Positions 62,603-64,000 of a stretch of DNA of 64,000 nucleotides are shown piece by piece. This DNA is from Paenibacillus dendritiformis. GTDB lineage: Bacteria; Bacillota; Bacilli; Paenibacillales; Paenibacillaceae. Position 1 is the first letter of the stretch, and every line of letters starts with the position of its first letter. The notes under the pieces are model-generated. The model searched no databases and was not told the DNA's origin. It saw only the letters and a program-made list of their open reading frames with translations. Location of the stretch: assembly GCF_021654795.1 (NCBI RefSeq), contig NZ_AP025344.1, positions 2,728,501 through 2,792,500 on the forward strand. Reading direction: 5' to 3'. A program made the translations under genes and the position numbers.

Positions 62603-64000
62603 ATGACGATTCACACCTGGCTCGAGGATCGGATTCGCCGCACGCACCCAATAAAAAATGTAAAAGTTTTCATTCATGAGAAACAGCCGCCTCCGATTAT
62701 TCGGGATGATCTTGCTGCTCGCCCCCCTGCATCCTTCGTGTTGAACCAACAAGGGCATTTTCAATTGTCACATGCGCGGAGGCGGAATCAGATCCGCCCC
62801 CGGCATCCCCAATCCCCACAATCGATTTTGATAGGCAGCCCCCTCGAGCGGCTGCATGGCGATCCGCGGACATTGGCCGAAGCTTTCGAGCTCACCGTTC
62901 GAAGGTATCCGGATAGGAAGCTCCATTATAAATCGCGCCCCGGTGAAGAGCGGACATCGAGCTATGCGCAATTACGGCATGAGGCGGAGCGCATGCTTGG
63001 AGGGTTGACCCGCCTCGGCCTGGCTCCGGGGGATGCCGTCCTCCTTCAGGTGGAGCGCATTGACCGCTTTGTGCCTTTGTTCTGGGCTTGCGTCCTGGGC
63101 GGATTCATGCCGGCTCCGCTGAGACCCGCCTTGCATTTGCCCCCGGAACATGCGGAACGAGGCAAGCTCGAACAGGTCTGGAGGCTGCTGGAGCGGCCGC
63201 TCATCATAAGCGATGATCCACTCGCAGCGGCGGCAGTGAATCCGGGAATAGACTGGAAGATCCTGTCTCCGGAGCAGTTGCTTCCACACGAACCGGCAGC
63301 GAATCGGCATTCCGCCGAACCGGGCGATCCTGCGCTGTATCTGTTTACATCCGGCACCACGGGCACTCCTAAATGTATAAGCTATCGGCATTCGCAGGTG
63401 CTTTCGAATATTTTTGGCATTCGGCAGCATTTGGGACTGACCGCGGATGAAGTGACGCTGAACTGGATGCCTCTGTATCATGCGGGAGGGTTGCTCACCA
63501 ATCATATCCTGGGCGTAGTCATCGGCAGTGAACAGGTCCTGGGCTCGGTGGATCGTTTCCTGGCTTCTCCCGTGTCGTGGCTCGATGACATGGAACAGCA
63601 TCGCGTTACTTTTACCTGGTCGCCCAATTTCGGCTATAGCCAAATTAACCAATTGGGTGACGGCCTTGACATCGGCGGCCGGGATTTATCCTCTGTCCGC
63701 ATCATCTTGAATGTGGGACAGCCTATTTCGGTGGAGACGGCGCAAGCTTTTTTGCGACGGTTGTCACCCTGCGGACTGTCTGCGGCAAGTATTGTGCCCG
63801 CTTACGGGATGACCGAGTTCTCGGGAAGCTTATGCTTCAATACAGCATTCGACCCGTCTACATCTGCTGGCGTCCGCTATGTTCACAAGGAGTCTTTGAC
63901 GGGGGAGCTGGCGTTTGCCCGCGCGGGCGAGTCCAAGGACAGCGTCGCCTTCGCCGAGATTGGGACGGTGATTCCGGGCGTCACGCTTCGCATTGTCGAT
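62603..64000 (+). CDS. Adenylate-forming ligase module, start of an NRPS/PKS-like gene, runs off the window
   Basis: From ATG 62603 (GGGAGG 11 nt upstream) 466 codons stay open to the window edge. After about 100 unusual residues comes an AMP-binding enzyme: LYLFTSGTTGTPKCI (ATP-binding loop, near residue 250), LNWMPLYHAGGL, VPAYGMTEFSGS (adenine motif) and FAEIGTVIPGVTLRIVD, where the C-terminal part should follow. It resembles the loading acyl-AMP ligases at the start of hybrid NRPS-PKS proteins, such as the fatty-acyl-AMP ligase type. The operon position after the PABA enzymes suggests it activates 4-aminobenzoate or a starter acid. Specificity is inference. Confidence 0.82.
   Translation, partial: MTIHTWLEDRIRRTHPIKNVKVFIHEKQPPPIIRDDLAARPPASFVLNQQGHFQLSHARRRNQIRPRHPQSPQSILIGSPLERLHGDPRTLAEAFELTVRRYPDRKLHYKSRPGEERTSSYAQLRHEAERMLGGLTRLGLAPGDAVLLQVERIDRFVPLFWACVLGGFMPAPLRPALHLPPEHAERGKLEQVWRLLERPLIISDDPLAAAAVNPGIDWKILSPEQLLPHEPAANRHSAEPGDPALYLFTSGTTGTPKCISYRHSQVLSNIFGIRQHLGLTADEVTLNWMPLYHAGGLLTNHILGVVIGSEQVLGSVDRFLASPVSWLDDMEQHRVTFTWSPNFGYSQINQLGDGLDIGGRDLSSVRIILNVGQPISVETAQAFLRRLSPCGLSAASIVPAYGMTEFSGSLCFNTAFDPSTSAGVRYVHKESLTGELAFARAGESKDSVAFAEIGTVIPGVTLRIVD

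Overview
The window looks like a chromosomal segment of a Paenibacillus-type Firmicute. The evidence is strong AGGAGG ribosome sites with frequent GTG/TTG starts, moderately GC-rich coding DNA, Bacillota regulatory logic (T-box leader, Zur-, Fur- and NrdR-type operators), class Ib ribonucleotide reductase, YesN/LplABC sugar uptake genes, and many dispersed CTGCAAAA-type intergenic repeats. No rRNA, tRNA or CRISPR array was seen.

Layout. 1-7.1 kb: the N-terminal part of a YesN-type response regulator (minus strand), then a carbohydrate ABC importer (lipoprotein plus two permeases) and a cytoplasmic GH133-like glucosidase. 7.2-12.6 kb: an unknown gene, two Zur-box-like palindromes, and a tight five-gene operon: FecCD permease, ATPase, rubredoxin-methyltransferase fusion, binding lipoprotein and thioredoxin-like [2Fe-2S] protein. 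This is one of the two most interesting loci. 12.6-22.6 kb: repeat-filled intergenic DNA, a Fur-boxed alpha/beta hydrolase, a DUF1963 protein, a serine hydrolase, a paired SMR efflux pump with its TetR regulator and matching operators, a secreted unknown protein, a VanW protein, a GNAT and another TetR. 22.7-25.3 kb: a decayed ABC/two-component locus in which only the response regulator is intact. 25.4-29.9 kb: a DHA2 MFS pump, then sulfide:quinone reductase and a CstB-like persulfide dioxygenase-rhodanese.

30-41 kb: a small secreted protein, a 20-copy 21-bp tandem repeat, a transposase scrap, a TraB/GumN lipoprotein-like secreted protein, a hydrolase, and a TetR-led amino-acid ABC importer with an M24 peptidase. 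Then come a yvaD/yvaF-like pair and a LuxR-type regulator that has lost its DNA-binding end. 41-49.3 kb: a histidine phosphatase, DinB, an M29 aminopeptidase, NrdR-box-controlled nrdIEF, a 40-bp tandem repeat and a 287-bp tandem duplication. 49.3-58.5 kb: T-box-controlled brnQ, a group II PLP decarboxylase, an MFS pump, a collapsed ABC exporter, a membrane protein/gluconate-dehydrogenase subunit 3/GMC oxidoreductase trio, and further gene remnants.

58.5-64 kb: a DMT transporter, then pabA, a pabB-pabC fusion and an adenylate-forming ligase that runs off the right edge. Chorismate to 4-aminobenzoate enzymes placed directly before an adenylation gene suggest the start of a PABA-derived natural product cluster. 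The window has many gene remnants (about ten), often reduced by internal deletions that keep short conserved motifs readable.
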